From the NCBI GenBank assembly GCA_913047795.1, contig CAJWTS010000007.1:1-64000 (forward strand): 64,000 nucleotides of DNA. Reading direction: 5' to 3'. Under the pieces are notes generated by a model that was not told the origin of the DNA, searched no databases, and saw only the letters and a list, made by a program, of their open reading frames with translations. Positions 7,960 through 15,841 of the stretch are shown piece by piece. The stretch is from an uncultured Verrucomicrobiota bacterium. GTDB lineage: Bacteria > Verrucomicrobiota > Kiritimatiellia > CAJWTS01. The number at the start of each line of letters is the position of its first letter. The stretch's first letter is position 1. A program made the translations under genes and the position numbers.

Positions 7960-9670
7960 TCGCAAACTGACCGAATTCTTCATCAGGGAAGCCCGCAAGC
8001 ATCGGCGCAAGTACGTGCTCGCCTTTGGGTTGATGCCGCTGACCGCAATCGTTGCCGTCAGTGGCCCCAAGATTCTGCAGCTTGCCATCGACAACGGGAT
8101 CATTGCCAACGACGTGCATTACCTGACGCGTATGTCACTCGCGTTTTTCGCCGTCTTCATCGCTCGTATCCTGCTTGAGCCCTGCGTGCAGATCGTGTTG
8201 CAGTCCGCCGGCATCCGGACGCTGCGCGAAATTCGAGCCACCATTGTGCGCCACGTGTCGAGCCTCGGACGCAACGTCTTCGAGCGCCAACCGCTGGGCG
8301 TTTTTGTAAGCCGCGCGACAGCCGATGTCGAGGCGATCGGCGAAACACTGGCAACAAGCCTGATGACGATTGTCACGGATCTCTTCGCCATCGTCGCGAT
8401 CTTCCTGGTCATCGCGCACAAGAATCCCCAACTGGCCGTCCTGACGTTCATCCTCGTTCCAATCGTCGCCGGTATCATCAACTGGTTCCGGATTCGCCTG
8501 CGCCCCCTGCACGAGCGCATTCGCACCATCAACGGTCGGATCGCGGGCCAGCTCAACGAGACCATCTCCATGCGTTTTGAAGTCGCCAACTTTCATCTTG
8601 CGGAGGGACTCGCGCAGGACTTTGAAGAAAACAACCGCGCCTACCGCGATACGAGCATCCAATCAGTCAGTTACGATGCCTGTACGTTCTCCGTCATCGA
8701 AGGGCTCTCGCATGTCAGCGTCGGGCTCGTGCTCATGCTCATCAGTGGATCCTGGTTGCTGGGCCAGACGATGACTGTCGGCGAAGTAGCCATGTACATT
8801 CTCCTGCTGAACCAGCTCTTTGAGCCGTTCAAGCAACTGGGCCAACGCTTCACGACATTGCAAGCCACCTTTGCTGCGCTAAAGAAGATCGACGACATCC
8901 TGTCGATCCCCCTTCCGGCCGACACCGGCGATCGCTCGGTCGATGGCCTCGACCTGGGCATGCAAGCCGTCACCTTCGGCTACGCGCCGGACCGCAACGT
9001 GCTGAACGATGTCTCGCTGCGCGTACCCGCCGGCGGCAGTCTCGCCATCGTAGGGCCCACCGGATCGGGCAAAACGACCATCGTGCGTCTCCTGACCCGG
9101 CAGTATGAAGTCGGCGCCGGCGCGATCACCCTGGCTGACACCGACATCCGGGAGATTGCACGCGAAGAACTGAAGCAGGCGATGGTCCTCGTTCCGCAGG
9201 AGCCGGCGATCTTTAACGGCTCAATCCTCGAGAATATCGCCATCGACCGGCCGAATATCGGTCTCGATCGCGTGATCGATGTTTGCGAGAAGCTGACCGC
9301 CCACACGTTCATTCTCGAGATGCCGGACGGTTACCACACCATGCTCGAGACCGATGGAACGAACCTCTCGATGGGCCAACGCCAACTCATCGCACTGGCG
9401 CGTGCACTCGTCTCCGATGCACAGATCCTGATCTTCGACGAATCGACGGCCAATATCGACACCGAGACCGAACGCATGATCCAACATGCGCTGGACTTCG
9501 TCATGACGCAGAAGTCGACCATCATCATTGCTCATCGACTTTCCACTATCCGCCATGTCAACGAGATCGTCGTCATTCGCAACGGCAGCGTCGACGACCG
9601 CGGCACGCACGACGAACTCCTCGCGCGCGACGGTCTCTACCGCAAGATGTACGCCCTGCAAACCCCCTGA
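7949..9670 (+). CDS. ABC exporter half-transporter, catalytic subunit
   Basis: A 573-aa partner of the preceding protein: exporter membrane domain (about residues 20-310), then Walker A GPTGSGKTT near 369, signature LSMGQ near 473, Walker B ILIFDES near 493 and H-loop IAHRLST. Here the catalytic Glu is present but the signature is altered (LSMGQ). Pairing gives one canonical ATP site (this Walker A/B with the partner's LSGGQ) and one degenerate site. The ATG at 7949 is preferred to the longer frame from 7847 because it starts with a normal cytoplasmic N-terminus (MASDRKLTEFF) and the extension would lie deep in the upstream gene. Confidence 0.9.
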   Translation: MASDRKLTEFFIREARKHRRKYVLAFGLMPLTAIVAVSGPKILQLAIDNGIIANDVHYLTRMSLAFFAVFIARILLEPCVQIVLQSAGIRTLREIRATIVRHVSSLGRNVFERQPLGVFVSRATADVEAIGETLATSLMTIVTDLFAIVAIFLVIAHKNPQLAVLTFILVPIVAGIINWFRIRLRPLHERIRTINGRIAGQLNETISMRFEVANFHLAEGLAQDFEENNRAYRDTSIQSVSYDACTFSVIEGLSHVSVGLVLMLISGSWLLGQTMTVGEVAMYILLLNQLFEPFKQLGQRFTTLQATFAALKKIDDILSIPLPADTGDRSVDGLDLGMQAVTFGYAPDRNVLNDVSLRVPAGGSLAIVGPTGSGKTTIVRLLTRQYEVGAGAITLADTDIREIAREELKQAMVLVPQEPAIFNGSILENIAIDRPNIGLDRVIDVCEKLTAHTFILEMPDGYHTMLETDGTNLSMGQRQLIALARALVSDAQILIFDESTANIDTETERMIQHALDFVMTQKSTIIIAHRLSTIRHVNEIVVIRNGSVDDRGTHDELLARDGLYRKMYALQTP

Positions 9671-9732
9671 GCCGTTGAACCCATTCCGTTTATGACTCGA
9701 CATCAGGGTCCGCGTTCTCGATCCTGCCCGGC

Positions 9733-10509
9733 ATGGAGCGACGGGTGGAGGCGTGGCGTGAATGGAAGCGTCGGTGTGCCTTGGATCTCTGTGGCGCAGA
9801 GACCCAGGACGAACTACGCACGTTTGCGCATCAACGTTTTATCTACTTCCTGCGGCGGTTCTTCTGGCTGTCCAATCTCGAGCACGCCGCCTACATCGAG
9901 GTCTCGGAACAGGAGGCCTGGCATCTCTTCGAAACGTATACGCTGTTGCACCGCATGCGCAACCGTACCGCACGTAAGGATTGGATGTTCCGCTGCCGGC
10001 CCGGCAGGAAACGCGACCTGGACGCGGTACAGAGCAGTGCCACCTTGATCATGCGGGACGTGGTGCGCGATCAGCTCCGCCTTGAGTTCCAATCCAGGCG
10101 CCTGGTCTCGCTCTCCAACCACCCGGACGAAGGCCACCTCTCGGCCGATGAACTGCTGCCCGGCGACGTAACACCCGCGAGCGAAGCGGAACAACGCGAT
10201 TTTCGGGATCTCGCCCGGCAGCAGGCCGCCGAGTTAGCGGCTGACCTCACAACCGATGAACGAACCACACTACGCGCGCTGGGCGACGGACGTGCCTTCT
10301 CGCACCCCAGCGTTCTGCGCAAAGCGCAGCGAAGCAAGACCACGTTGCATGACGCATACCGCGCCCTGGCAAAACGCACATGGAAGCACGTCAGCGGCAA
10401 ATTCTCCGATGAAGACAGGGACGCGCTATTTATTTTGACCCAATTTTGCCTGGAAGAACTGGCCAAAATGGTCGTGCAGAAAAAAGATTCCGGAAAACCA
10501 GCAACCTGA
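9733..10509 (+). CDS. Sigma-70-like RNA polymerase factor (putative, divergent)
   Basis: A 258-aa, Arg-rich soluble protein. Residues 60-120 (EAWHLFETYTLLHRMR, then ATLIMRDVVRDQLRLEF) resemble a sigma region-2 helix bundle; residues about 165-215 (LTTDERTTLRAL, then SKTTLHDAYRALAKR) resemble a helix-turn-helix region 4. An acidic linker separates them. I did not recognise a close family, so the assignment rests on domain order and helical pattern. Context supports a transcription role: its last codons overlap one copy of a 39-bp element found again upstream of ssb. The start ATG 9733 lacks a clear Shine-Dalgarno sequence. Alternatives are a non-sigma DNA-binding protein. Confidence 0.45.
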   Translation: MERRVEAWREWKRRCALDLCGAETQDELRTFAHQRFIYFLRRFFWLSNLEHAAYIEVSEQEAWHLFETYTLLHRMRNRTARKDWMFRCRPGRKRDLDAVQSSATLIMRDVVRDQLRLEFQSRRLVSLSNHPDEGHLSADELLPGDVTPASEAEQRDFRDLARQQAAELAADLTTDERTTLRALGDGRAFSHPSVLRKAQRSKTTLHDAYRALAKRTWKHVSGKFSDEDRDALFILTQFCLEELAKMVVQKKDSGKPAT

Positions 10510-10526
10510 TTCCTTCTAGGGGGTGA
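10488..10526 (+). promoter_or_regulatory. 39-bp conserved element, copy A (candidate alternative promoter)
   Basis: TTCCGGAAAA (10488-10497), eight unconserved bases, then CTGATTCCTTC-T-AGGGGGTGA (10506-10526). It is followed 27 bases later by the ATG of the 315-aa gene. The upstream flank (GAAAAAAG) is also shared with copy B. The left half overlaps the last codons of the sigma-like gene. Confidence 0.65.
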
Positions 10527-10553
10527 CCGCGCCCAGAATCACCCCCATAAACG

Positions 10554-11501
10554 ATGAGTCCATTACCCACAACAAAGCCTGCGCAGCGCCCGGATGACTG
10601 GATGCCCAAGCTCTCGGCCTGGCTTGACGAATGGTATGCCGATCAACTTCTGGCGCAGGTATCGGTGCCCGGGGACTTCGGTCCGACACTCGATGCACCG
10701 ACGAATGAACCAGAGGACGAACCGGCACCGGCGTGCGGAGACATCCGCCTGCTTGCACCCGACTCGAAGGTCGCAGGCTCGCGGCCGATCTTGATCGCGA
10801 TTCTTGAGGCGGCAGGGAAACACAAGTGGCTCGTCGCACCCTTCTCACGCTTTGCGACACCGGCCACGCCCGGAGAGCTGCACACCGACCTCGAAAGCAC
10901 GGGGCTGACCGTGTTGTGCGTCTGGAACGCAACCCGATTATCCAAGTCCCTGGTACAACAAAGTTGGCAAGTTGACGCGATCGATGATGGCCTGTTTTCC
11001 GACGTTCAATCGATGCTACAGCACATTACGGACGAGACGGAACTGGAGCCTGAACTCGCTGATCGCGTCGGACCGCCTATCCAGCACCCGGCCGACCCAC
11101 GCCACACCTACGTCGCGGAAGAGATGGCGCGCATGGAGCAATTGCAAAACCCGGACACGGAACCGCTGATCTACCCGATACGCGCGGAAGAGGAGGCGGC
11201 CCTGCCTCTGGCGGCGGATACGAGATTGGCCTACGGCATCCCGTCGCGCTACCGCATCGCGGACACCGCCCTTACGCTCCGCCTTGTGCTCGATCGATCG
11301 GGTGACGGATGCGTGATTTTCGTCGATGACGCGGACGGCCGCGCTAGCGAGGCGCTCGACGGAGCAAGGGTCGCAACCGATACGGCTTCGGCCGCCATCG
11401 AAGAAGGCTGTGCGCGACTTTCGATCGATTCGATAGGCAGCGGTCTCACCGTCGCGCTTTCGGACGGCACACGCATGAACGTCACTCCCGACGACTCCTG
11501 A
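10554..11501 (+). CDS. Conserved-looking soluble protein of unknown function
   Basis: A 315-aa acidic cytosolic protein that I do not recognise. Residues about 60-110 (GDIRLLAPDS, RPILIAILE, WLVAPFSRFATPATPGEL) loosely recall the GDI...RPvlV...aPfs strand order of the PemK/MazF/CcdB-like barrel, but catalytic residues cannot be checked. The middle is helical and acidic; residues about 215-310 form a beta/alpha-rich second part (LRLVLDRSGDGCVIFVDDADG). No signal peptide or membrane segment. It lies between the sigma-like gene and ssb and shares its upstream 39-bp element with ssb, so the two genes are likely coregulated. Confidence 0.6.
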   Translation: MSPLPTTKPAQRPDDWMPKLSAWLDEWYADQLLAQVSVPGDFGPTLDAPTNEPEDEPAPACGDIRLLAPDSKVAGSRPILIAILEAAGKHKWLVAPFSRFATPATPGELHTDLESTGLTVLCVWNATRLSKSLVQQSWQVDAIDDGLFSDVQSMLQHITDETELEPELADRVGPPIQHPADPRHTYVAEEMARMEQLQNPDTEPLIYPIRAEEEAALPLAADTRLAYGIPSRYRIADTALTLRLVLDRSGDGCVIFVDDADGRASEALDGARVATDTASAAIEEGCARLSIDSIGSGLTVALSDGTRMNVTPDDS

Positions 11502-11688
11502 TCCGCCCTTAGCTCGCAACTGACCACTCGCGCAATTTCCGGCTTAGGCGGGTCGCGTTGTCTCCACCCATCGTTCCCCCCGCGGCAACCGCATCCCCCA
11601 CAAACGCCCGATCATCTGTCGTGGTGCGCAAAAAAGTTTGCCCTAAACCACCGGCCAAAGCGGCAATATCGCCCCTTTATGAAAAAAG

Positions 11689-11727
11689 TTCCGGAAAAGT
11701 GGCGGGCTGATTCCTTCCAGGGGGTGA
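11689..11727 (+). promoter_or_regulatory. 39-bp conserved element, copy B (candidate alternative promoter of ssb)
   Basis: TTCCGGAAAA (11689-11698), eight unconserved bases, then CTGATTCCTTC-C-AGGGGGTGA (11707-11727), 33 bases before the ssb ATG. Apart from the eight-base spacer it differs from copy A at one base over 31 positions. Here the whole element is intergenic. Confidence 0.7.
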
Positions 11728-11760
11728 TGAACGAGAACACAAACAGCAAGGAGACTAACA

Positions 11761-12171
11761 ATGAGTTCAATGAACCGCGTGTTTCTCATGGGTAACCTGA
11801 CGCGAGACCCCGAGCTGAAACGGCTACCCAGTGGCGACGCCGTGACGGACCTCGGAATTGCAATCAACGAGACGTACCGCAATCGATCCGGCGAGACGGT
11901 CGAGAAGACCTGCTTCGCGGACGTTGTGGTCTGGGGTCGTACGGCCGAGAACTGTGAGCAATACCTGTGCAAGGGCGCACCGGTACTGGTGGAGGGCGGC
12001 TTACAGCTCGATCAATGGGATACCAGCGATGGGCAGAAGCGCAGCAAACTGCGCATTCGCGCCCGGCGCGTGCAGTTTCTCTGGAGCTCGCGATCGAACA
12101 ACGCGCGGCCGCCACAGCCTGCTGCCGTCAGCAAGGCGGCATCCAACGCCGATGAACCGCTCCCATTTTAA
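11761..12171 (+). CDS. ssb: Single-stranded DNA-binding protein
   Basis: A 136-aa OB-fold protein that coats single-stranded DNA in replication, repair and recombination. It starts with the family hallmark MNRVFLMGNLTRDPELK, continues with FADVVVWGRTAENCEQYL and KGAPVLVEGGLQLDQWD, and ends in an acidic tip DEPLPF that normally docks partner proteins. The C-terminal linker is short, so this is a compact SSB; a main housekeeping copy may exist elsewhere. An AAGGAG ribosome-binding site lies at 11748-11753. It is followed 15 bases later by the Whirly-like gene and preceded by copy B of the 39-bp element. Confidence 0.93.
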   Translation: MSSMNRVFLMGNLTRDPELKRLPSGDAVTDLGIAINETYRNRSGETVEKTCFADVVVWGRTAENCEQYLCKGAPVLVEGGLQLDQWDTSDGQKRSKLRIRARRVQFLWSSRSNNARPPQPAAVSKAASNADEPLPF

Positions 12172-12186
12172 TAAGGAGACAGACCC

Positions 12187-12738
12187 ATGACAAACGAACA
12201 CAACGAAACCACCGAACGGCGCACTCGTCCGCGTAATGGACGAGTCGCGCTCTACCACGCCAACACCAAGGGTACCGGGGCCGCGATGCGCCTCGAGCTG
12301 AAGCTCAATCACGACCGCGACGGCCGGCCGGATTGCTTCTTCCTGGAAATGGCCAATCAGAAGACAAAGCCCTGCCACGAACTCAACGGTCGCCAGTTGG
12401 CAACCTTCGATTGGGAAAACAAGGCGATCGTCAAACTCGACTTCGGCGACGTCTGCGAGATGCTGACGGTGCTCGAGGGTAACCAAACGGGTGCCGGCAA
12501 CAAACAGAAAGGCATCTATCACGAAACCGGCCACGCCAGCACCATCATCTCGCTGAACAAGAGTGATCGCGGCACGGGCTACGTGTTGGGCATATCGCGC
12601 AAATCAAAAGATGGCGAAGAAGTCTTCAAGGGCTTCATTGTCGTCAGCGAAGCCGAAGCAATCGGCCTGCGCAGTGTCCTGCACACCGGCCTGTTCTTCA
12701 TGTCGTTCCATGCCAGCCTCTACCCCGTCGCGGCATGA
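12187..12738 (+). CDS. Whirly-like ssDNA-binding protein (putative)
   Basis: A 183-aa basic protein. Its pattern follows the plant Whirly / ssDNA-binding transcriptional regulator fold in order: a KGTGAAMRLEL segment resembling the KGKAAL motif, then FFLEMANQK, then TFDWENKAIVKLDFGDV (compare the DW..K...L...E of Whirly), then KGIYHETG, STIISLNKSDRGTGYVLGIS and a terminal helix EAEAIGLRSVLHTGLFFM. That supports single-stranded nucleic-acid binding, possibly as an oligomer. The assignment is fold-level inference from memory, not a search. A TAAGGAG site precedes the ATG, and the gene sits 15 bases after ssb, so both are probably cotranscribed. Confidence 0.5.
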   Translation: MTNEHNETTERRTRPRNGRVALYHANTKGTGAAMRLELKLNHDRDGRPDCFFLEMANQKTKPCHELNGRQLATFDWENKAIVKLDFGDVCEMLTVLEGNQTGAGNKQKGIYHETGHASTIISLNKSDRGTGYVLGISRKSKDGEEVFKGFIVVSEAEAIGLRSVLHTGLFFMSFHASLYPVAA

Positions 12739-13060
12739 TTCCAGCTCCGAATCTCCTTGTGAGTGTCGGCAATCGCGTTATCTTCGAATGGCAGAAACAC
12801 TTTAGAAGGACCGCGACGCGTTCGAACTGAACATGATAAGACTCGATCCGCTACCCCGGCACGGCGGGGGCAACGGACGAAATGCCATGGATCTTCGCGC
12901 GCTCGGGAGGGAATCAGAACGCGCCTACGGCTTGATCCCCGACAAGTCAAAGGAGCTCTATCCACTCGCTGCGAGCGCTTTGCACCCGGCCAGGTGCTGA
13001 GCCAGCACTCGCTACTCTCTCAAATCAGCAACGCAATGCAGAGCCTTGGTAATTAGCAGA
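12739..13060. other. 322-bp intergenic stretch, no gene assigned
   Basis: A 97-codon frame crosses it (12763-13056), but its composition (Arg-rich, no recognisable domain) looks like a chance frame. No tRNA, terminator or promoter stood out. It separates the ssb/Whirly-like pair from the PQQ-like gene. Confidence 0.5.
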
Positions 13061-14341
13061 ATGACCACGCGAGTGGCGGATGGCGGATGGCGGCCGAGAC
13101 CTCGGCTATCCCTGCTTGCCCTGATCGCGCTCACCTCCGTCACTGCTATGGCCGACGACTGGCCGCGGTTTCTCGGTCCACATCAGAACAACACGTCGCT
13201 CGAGACAGGGATCCTGCTGGAGTGGCCCGCCGCCGGACCAGAAATCATCTGGCGCAAGACGCTGGGGCTTTCGTATAGCACGCCGGTGGTGCAACGCGAT
13301 CGACTCGTGGTCTTCCACCGCGTCGACAACAAAGAACGAGTGGACTGCCTTAACGCCACCAACGGCGCGCCAATCTGGAGCCATACCTATGCCAGCGGCT
13401 ACGTTGATCGATACGGATATAACGGCGGCCCGCGCGCGTCACCGTTGATCCACGACGACAAGGTCTATACCTACGGTGCCGAGGGCATGCTGACCTGTCT
13501 CGCCCTGAAGGACGGCCGGAAAGTCTGGCAGCGCCACATCAACCGCGAATTCAAGGTGCCCCAGGGATTCTTCGGCGTCGCCACGGCGCCTGTCATCGAT
13601 CACGGGCTGTTGCTGCTCAATGTCGGCGCACCGGACAACGGCAGCATCATGGCCTTCGATCGGTCTAGCGGTAAGCTGAAGTGGCGCGTCGGCAACGACG
13701 AAGCAAGCTACGCGACACCCGTTGTTCATACGATCGGTGATGAAAGGCTCGGTATCTTTTTTACACGCTCCGGACTGATGACGGTAGCCCTGCCCACCGG
13801 GTCGATCCGCCACACCTATCCGCTTCGCGCGCGTGTGAATGAATCCGTCAACGCCGCATCCCCCGTGGTCGTGGGGAATATGGTCTTTCTCTCCGCAGCT
13901 TACCGCGTTGGCTCCGTCGCACTCCGGATCGCGGGCGACAAGATCGAAACGCACTGGCGCAACACGACGAACATGCAAAACCACTGGGCGACATGCATTC
14001 ACGTAGACGGCAATCTTTACGGCGCACACGGTCGGCACGAGTCCGAAGCTCGCCTGCGCTGCATCGAGCTTGCCACGGGAAAAGTTCGCTGGACAGGCGG
14101 GCGCGGACTCGGTCGCGCATCCATGATTCTCGTCGAGAAGCATTTCATCGCTCTCGGCGAACGCGGTCAACTGGCATTGATCGAAATGAGTCCAGATCAC
14201 TACACCGAGAAATACCGCATCCAATGCCTCGGCTATCCGTCCTGGTCACCGCCCGTCCTTGCGAACGGGAGGCTGTATGTTCGCGATGAGACGACGCTGC
14301 TCTGCCTGGATCTGCGCGGCCCCAATTTCAGTTCGAACTGA
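13061..14341 (+). CDS. PQQ-like beta-propeller repeat protein, exported
   Basis: A 426-aa protein with a signal peptide (about residues 1-32, ending SVTAMADD) followed by DWPRFLGPHQN, the typical opening of exported PQQ-like (WD40-like) propellers. Blades are visible as repeated segments ending in aromatic/charged motifs: DCLNATNGAPIWSH, TCLALKDGRKVWQRH, MAFDRSSGKLKWRVG, RCIELATGKVRW. Such proteins act as periplasmic scaffolds (BamB-like) or uncharacterised sensors; the enzyme residues of true PQQ dehydrogenases are not evident. The ATG at 13061 is chosen; the open frame 15 bases upstream adds no useful signal. It is followed by an alpha/beta hydrolase on the same strand. Confidence 0.82.
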   Translation: MTTRVADGGWRPRPRLSLLALIALTSVTAMADDWPRFLGPHQNNTSLETGILLEWPAAGPEIIWRKTLGLSYSTPVVQRDRLVVFHRVDNKERVDCLNATNGAPIWSHTYASGYVDRYGYNGGPRASPLIHDDKVYTYGAEGMLTCLALKDGRKVWQRHINREFKVPQGFFGVATAPVIDHGLLLLNVGAPDNGSIMAFDRSSGKLKWRVGNDEASYATPVVHTIGDERLGIFFTRSGLMTVALPTGSIRHTYPLRARVNESVNAASPVVVGNMVFLSAAYRVGSVALRIAGDKIETHWRNTTNMQNHWATCIHVDGNLYGAHGRHESEARLRCIELATGKVRWTGGRGLGRASMILVEKHFIALGERGQLALIEMSPDHYTEKYRIQCLGYPSWSPPVLANGRLYVRDETTLLCLDLRGPNFSSN

Positions 14342-14397
14342 CAACCCTGGCTGCGAAGCGGAGGGCCGCGGACTTTTCCTTTCGGGTTCGATAGTGC

Positions 14398-14403
14398 TAC
14401 GCT
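14398..14403 (+). promoter_or_regulatory. Candidate -10 box before alpha/beta hydrolase gene
   Basis: GTGC-TACGCT, with six bases between the box and the ATG at 14410. The -35 region is weak. Confidence 0.35.
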
Positions 14404-14409
14404 CTCCCC

Positions 14410-15390
14410 ATGCGATCCCACCTCCAGCGATTCAAGAACCTGGTTGTGCTGATCGTCCTGATCGGGCTCGCGTTTAATGGCGTTGTTTTTTATCACGCCT
14501 ATCGCATGACGCACTATTCCAAGGCGGGAAGACGAACGGATCGGCCCGAGGATCTCTCCCGACTGCGCAAGACAATGGTCCTGGTCTCCGGCGTCACGAT
14601 TCCGAAACCAAGGAATCGTCAATCCCCGCAGGACTTCAATCTGCCGTTTCAGAGTTTCGAACTGGATTCAACGGACGGCGTTCGGCTCCACGGTTGGCGC
14701 ATCGAGACACGCGAGCCGAAGGATATCATGATCTTCTTCCACGGCTATGCCGCAGCCAAGGATACGATGCTGGGGGTTGCGCAGTACTGGTATGCCAAGG
14801 GGTGGACCTGTCTCGTCCTCGATTTCCGCGGCTCGGGAGATTCGCAGGGTCGCGTCACCACGCTCGGCGTTCGCGAAGCGCTCGACGTATCGGCGGTCTG
14901 GGGTTGGGCCCGTGACCACTACCCGAAGGCGCGACTGGTCGGCTACGGAGACTCCATGGGCGGCGTTGCCATGATGAATGCGATTCACGAGGGCTTCATT
15001 AAACCGCATGCCGTCATCGCCGAAAAACCGTTCGCTCGAATGCTCGATACGATTCGTAACCGATTCCGCGCGATGCATGTTCCCGGGTTTCCGTCCGCAA
15101 ACCTGCTCACATTCTGGGGCGGAGTTCAACTTGGATACAACGGCTTCAGACACAATCCCGTCGTGTACGCCACCGCGATAGAGTGCCCCACTCTTCTGCT
15201 CCACGGCGAAAACGATCCACGCGTCACGGTGGAAGCCGTGCGTTCGATCAAGCACGCCATCGGCACCAACGCGACCCTCCACGTCTTTCAAGGCGCGAAA
15301 CACGAGTCGCTACTCGACTACGATCTGGCCCAGTACGAAACGGTCACGTCGAATTGGTTCGCCCGAAATGTCAACGTGCAGACCGATTGA
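14410..15390 (+). CDS. Membrane-anchored alpha/beta hydrolase
   Basis: A 326-aa protein with one N-terminal membrane segment (LVVLIVLIGLAFNGVVFYH, about residues 12-30) and an alpha/beta-hydrolase domain. Visible motifs: oxyanion region FFHGYAAAKD, nucleophile elbow GYGDSMGG (Ser near residue 184), acid LLHGENDPRV and His GAKHESLL. The family resembles the ABHD17/YqkD-type membrane-tethered hydrolases acting on lipids, esters or peptides; the substrate is unknown. It is 68 bases after the PQQ-like gene, with its own candidate -10 box, and convergent with the YHS gene. Confidence 0.85.
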   Translation: MRSHLQRFKNLVVLIVLIGLAFNGVVFYHAYRMTHYSKAGRRTDRPEDLSRLRKTMVLVSGVTIPKPRNRQSPQDFNLPFQSFELDSTDGVRLHGWRIETREPKDIMIFFHGYAAAKDTMLGVAQYWYAKGWTCLVLDFRGSGDSQGRVTTLGVREALDVSAVWGWARDHYPKARLVGYGDSMGGVAMMNAIHEGFIKPHAVIAEKPFARMLDTIRNRFRAMHVPGFPSANLLTFWGGVQLGYNGFRHNPVVYATAIECPTLLLHGENDPRVTVEAVRSIKHAIGTNATLHVFQGAKHESLLDYDLAQYETVTSNWFARNVNVQTD

Positions 15391-15519
15391 TGATCGGCAT
15401 CAAAGCGTGGCGTCGCTGACCGTGCGACCTATGACTACCCCAGAAGTCTCACCACGGCATACGCTTCGCGACAACCAGCCTTGCCGGCTTTAGCGTGCGC
15501 AGCGCATCCCGTCCCCGTC

Positions 15520-15840
15520 CTAGCTTCCCTCGCGCTTGGGTTCCGACTCCTTCTTCTCACCTTCGCTCGGTGTCTTGGCAGCCGCGATTCCTGCGTCTTC
15601 CATGTGCTTGATGTACTTGGCTGGATCCTTCTTGAACTTACTCATACAGGAATTGCAGCAGAAGAAGTAGCGATGATCTTCGTGATCGACGAACTTGGAC
15701 GCCTTCATCTTCTTGCCCATGACCGGGCACTTCGTCTGCGCCTTCAGGACCGCGTCCTTCGCCAACAGCATCGACGGGCCAACAAATAAGACGACGACTG
15801 CAACGATGGCGACAATCGGCTTTACGGATCGTGAATTCAT
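15520..15840 (-). CDS. Exported YHS/TRASH-type metal-binding protein
   Basis: A 106-aa protein with a signal peptide (about residues 1-22, ending SMLLAKDA) and one metal-binding domain: CPVMGKKMKASKF followed by YFFCCNSCMSKF. The CP-M-G and CCNSC arrangement is that of YHS/TRASH domains, which bind copper or other soft metals and often serve metal transporters. The C-terminus is a charged Lys/Glu tail. The ATG at 15840 is one base past the stop of the Cu/Zn permease gene, so the two are one transcription unit and this protein probably delivers or senses the same metal. Confidence 0.8.
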   Translation of the reverse strand: MNSRSVKPIVAIVAVVVLFVGPSMLLAKDAVLKAQTKCPVMGKKMKASKFVDHEDHRYFFCCNSCMSKFKKDPAKYIKHMEDAGIAAAKTPSEGEKKESEPKREGS

Positions 15841-15841
15841 T

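Noticed and set aside
9733-12738. Prophage or plasmid remnant around sigma-like, ssb and Whirly-like genes
   Set aside because: No integrase, capsid, replication or partition genes nearby and no flanking att-like repeats seen.
12763-13056. 97-codon open frame between the Whirly-like gene and the PQQ-like gene
   Set aside because: Arg/Ser-rich, no domain, no ribosome-binding site; looks like a chance frame.
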